Origin: an uncultured Eubacterium sp.
GTDB taxonomy: Bacteria; Bacillota_A; Clostridia; Lachnospirales; Lachnospiraceae
Assembly: GCA_948468465.1 (NCBI GenBank)
Contig: CAOKJJ010000141.1
Location: 1 to 13,943 of the forward strand
Direction of reading: 5' to 3'
Length of the DNA: 13,943 nucleotides
Below the pieces are notes generated by a model. It saw only the letters and a program-made list of their open reading frames with translations, ran no database searches and was not told where the DNA came from. The translations under genes were made by a program, and so were the position numbers. Every line of letters begins with the position of its first letter. Positions within the stretch are counted from its first letter, which is position 1. Shown piece by piece: positions 13,796 through 13,943 of the stretch.

Positions 13796-13943
13796 TTGTG
13801 GTGGCTATGCGGACGCCGGGTGAGGGGGAAATGGCCTGGATTGCGGCTCCTACTCCAGAATGTTTAGAAGCCCTTAGCATTCTGCTCAGTAAATCAGGGG
13901 CGCAGCCCAGCGTCGCTTTTAGCCACTGGCGTTTAGCCAGGGG
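13796..13943. other. GC-rich, hairpin-forming edge, possible dispersed repeat
   Basis: After the regulator gene the sequence becomes clearly GC-rich, unlike the intergenic DNA elsewhere here. It contains hairpins CAGAATG/CATTCTG (13856-13862 and 13878-13884) and CTGGC/GCCAG (13926-13930 and 13936-13940), and TTTAGCCA recurs. A plus-strand frame from 13807 (M-R-T-P-G-E-G-E-M-A-W-I-A-A-P-T-P) stays open to the window end, but it has no ribosome binding site, and the opposite strand also has a short frame. It may be an intergenic repeat element or the start of a different locus. Confidence 0.35.

Overview
The window looks like chromosomal DNA from a gut-type Firmicute, most plausibly a Lachnospiraceae / Clostridium cluster XIVa member. 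I infer this from the moderate-to-low GC, strong AGGAGG ribosome binding sites, the RhaS-type sugar ABC transporter paired with a YesN-type response regulator, and the protein sequence style. No rRNA, tRNA or CRISPR array was recognised.

Left part (1-4323), accessory and decayed. The left edge cuts a minus-strand gene whose first 13 residues resemble the start of an XRE-family repressor. Upstream of it are two related interrupted palindromes (74-114 and 367-397), in opposite orientation, sharing a five-base ATAGG loop. Then come a small unknown protein (627-965, minus), a Uma2-family PD-(D/E)XK protein (1180-1728, plus) and a YdeI/OmpD-associated protein (1754-2314, minus). Next is a minus-strand operon: a 48-residue leader ORF, a DUF262 protein broken by a one-base frameshift in a run of five C (3481-3485), an AAA ATPase cut to its first 85 residues, and the tail of a third gene. 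This looks like the remains of a DUF262-ATPase defence-type module.

Right part (4324-12047), a sugar operon read on the minus strand. From promoter to end: a sugar ABC ATPase, two permeases and a lipoprotein binding protein of the RhaS type; then an intergenic stretch with a terminator-like hairpin, seven tandem 15-bp repeats and a candidate promoter with a 15-bp direct repeat; then an L-fucose/L-arabinose isomerase family enzyme, an L-rhamnose mutarotase (RhaM) and an STM4013/SEN3800-type hydrolase of the alkaline phosphatase superfamily. Together they suggest uptake, anomer conversion and isomerisation of a 6-deoxyhexose or related sugar. The kinase and aldolase needed to finish the pathway are not in the window, and the hydrolase is an unexpected member.

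A YesN-type response regulator (12207-13775, plus) is divergent from the operon and shares a 159-bp promoter region with it; it is the likely regulator, but no sensor kinase is present. The right edge (about 13796-13943) changes to GC-rich, hairpin-forming sequence that looks like a different kind of DNA, possibly a dispersed repeat.

I did not find a clearly new complete system. The best candidates for a second look are the damaged DUF262/ATPase module, the paired palindromes at the left end, and the orphan STM4013-type hydrolase inside a deoxysugar operon.
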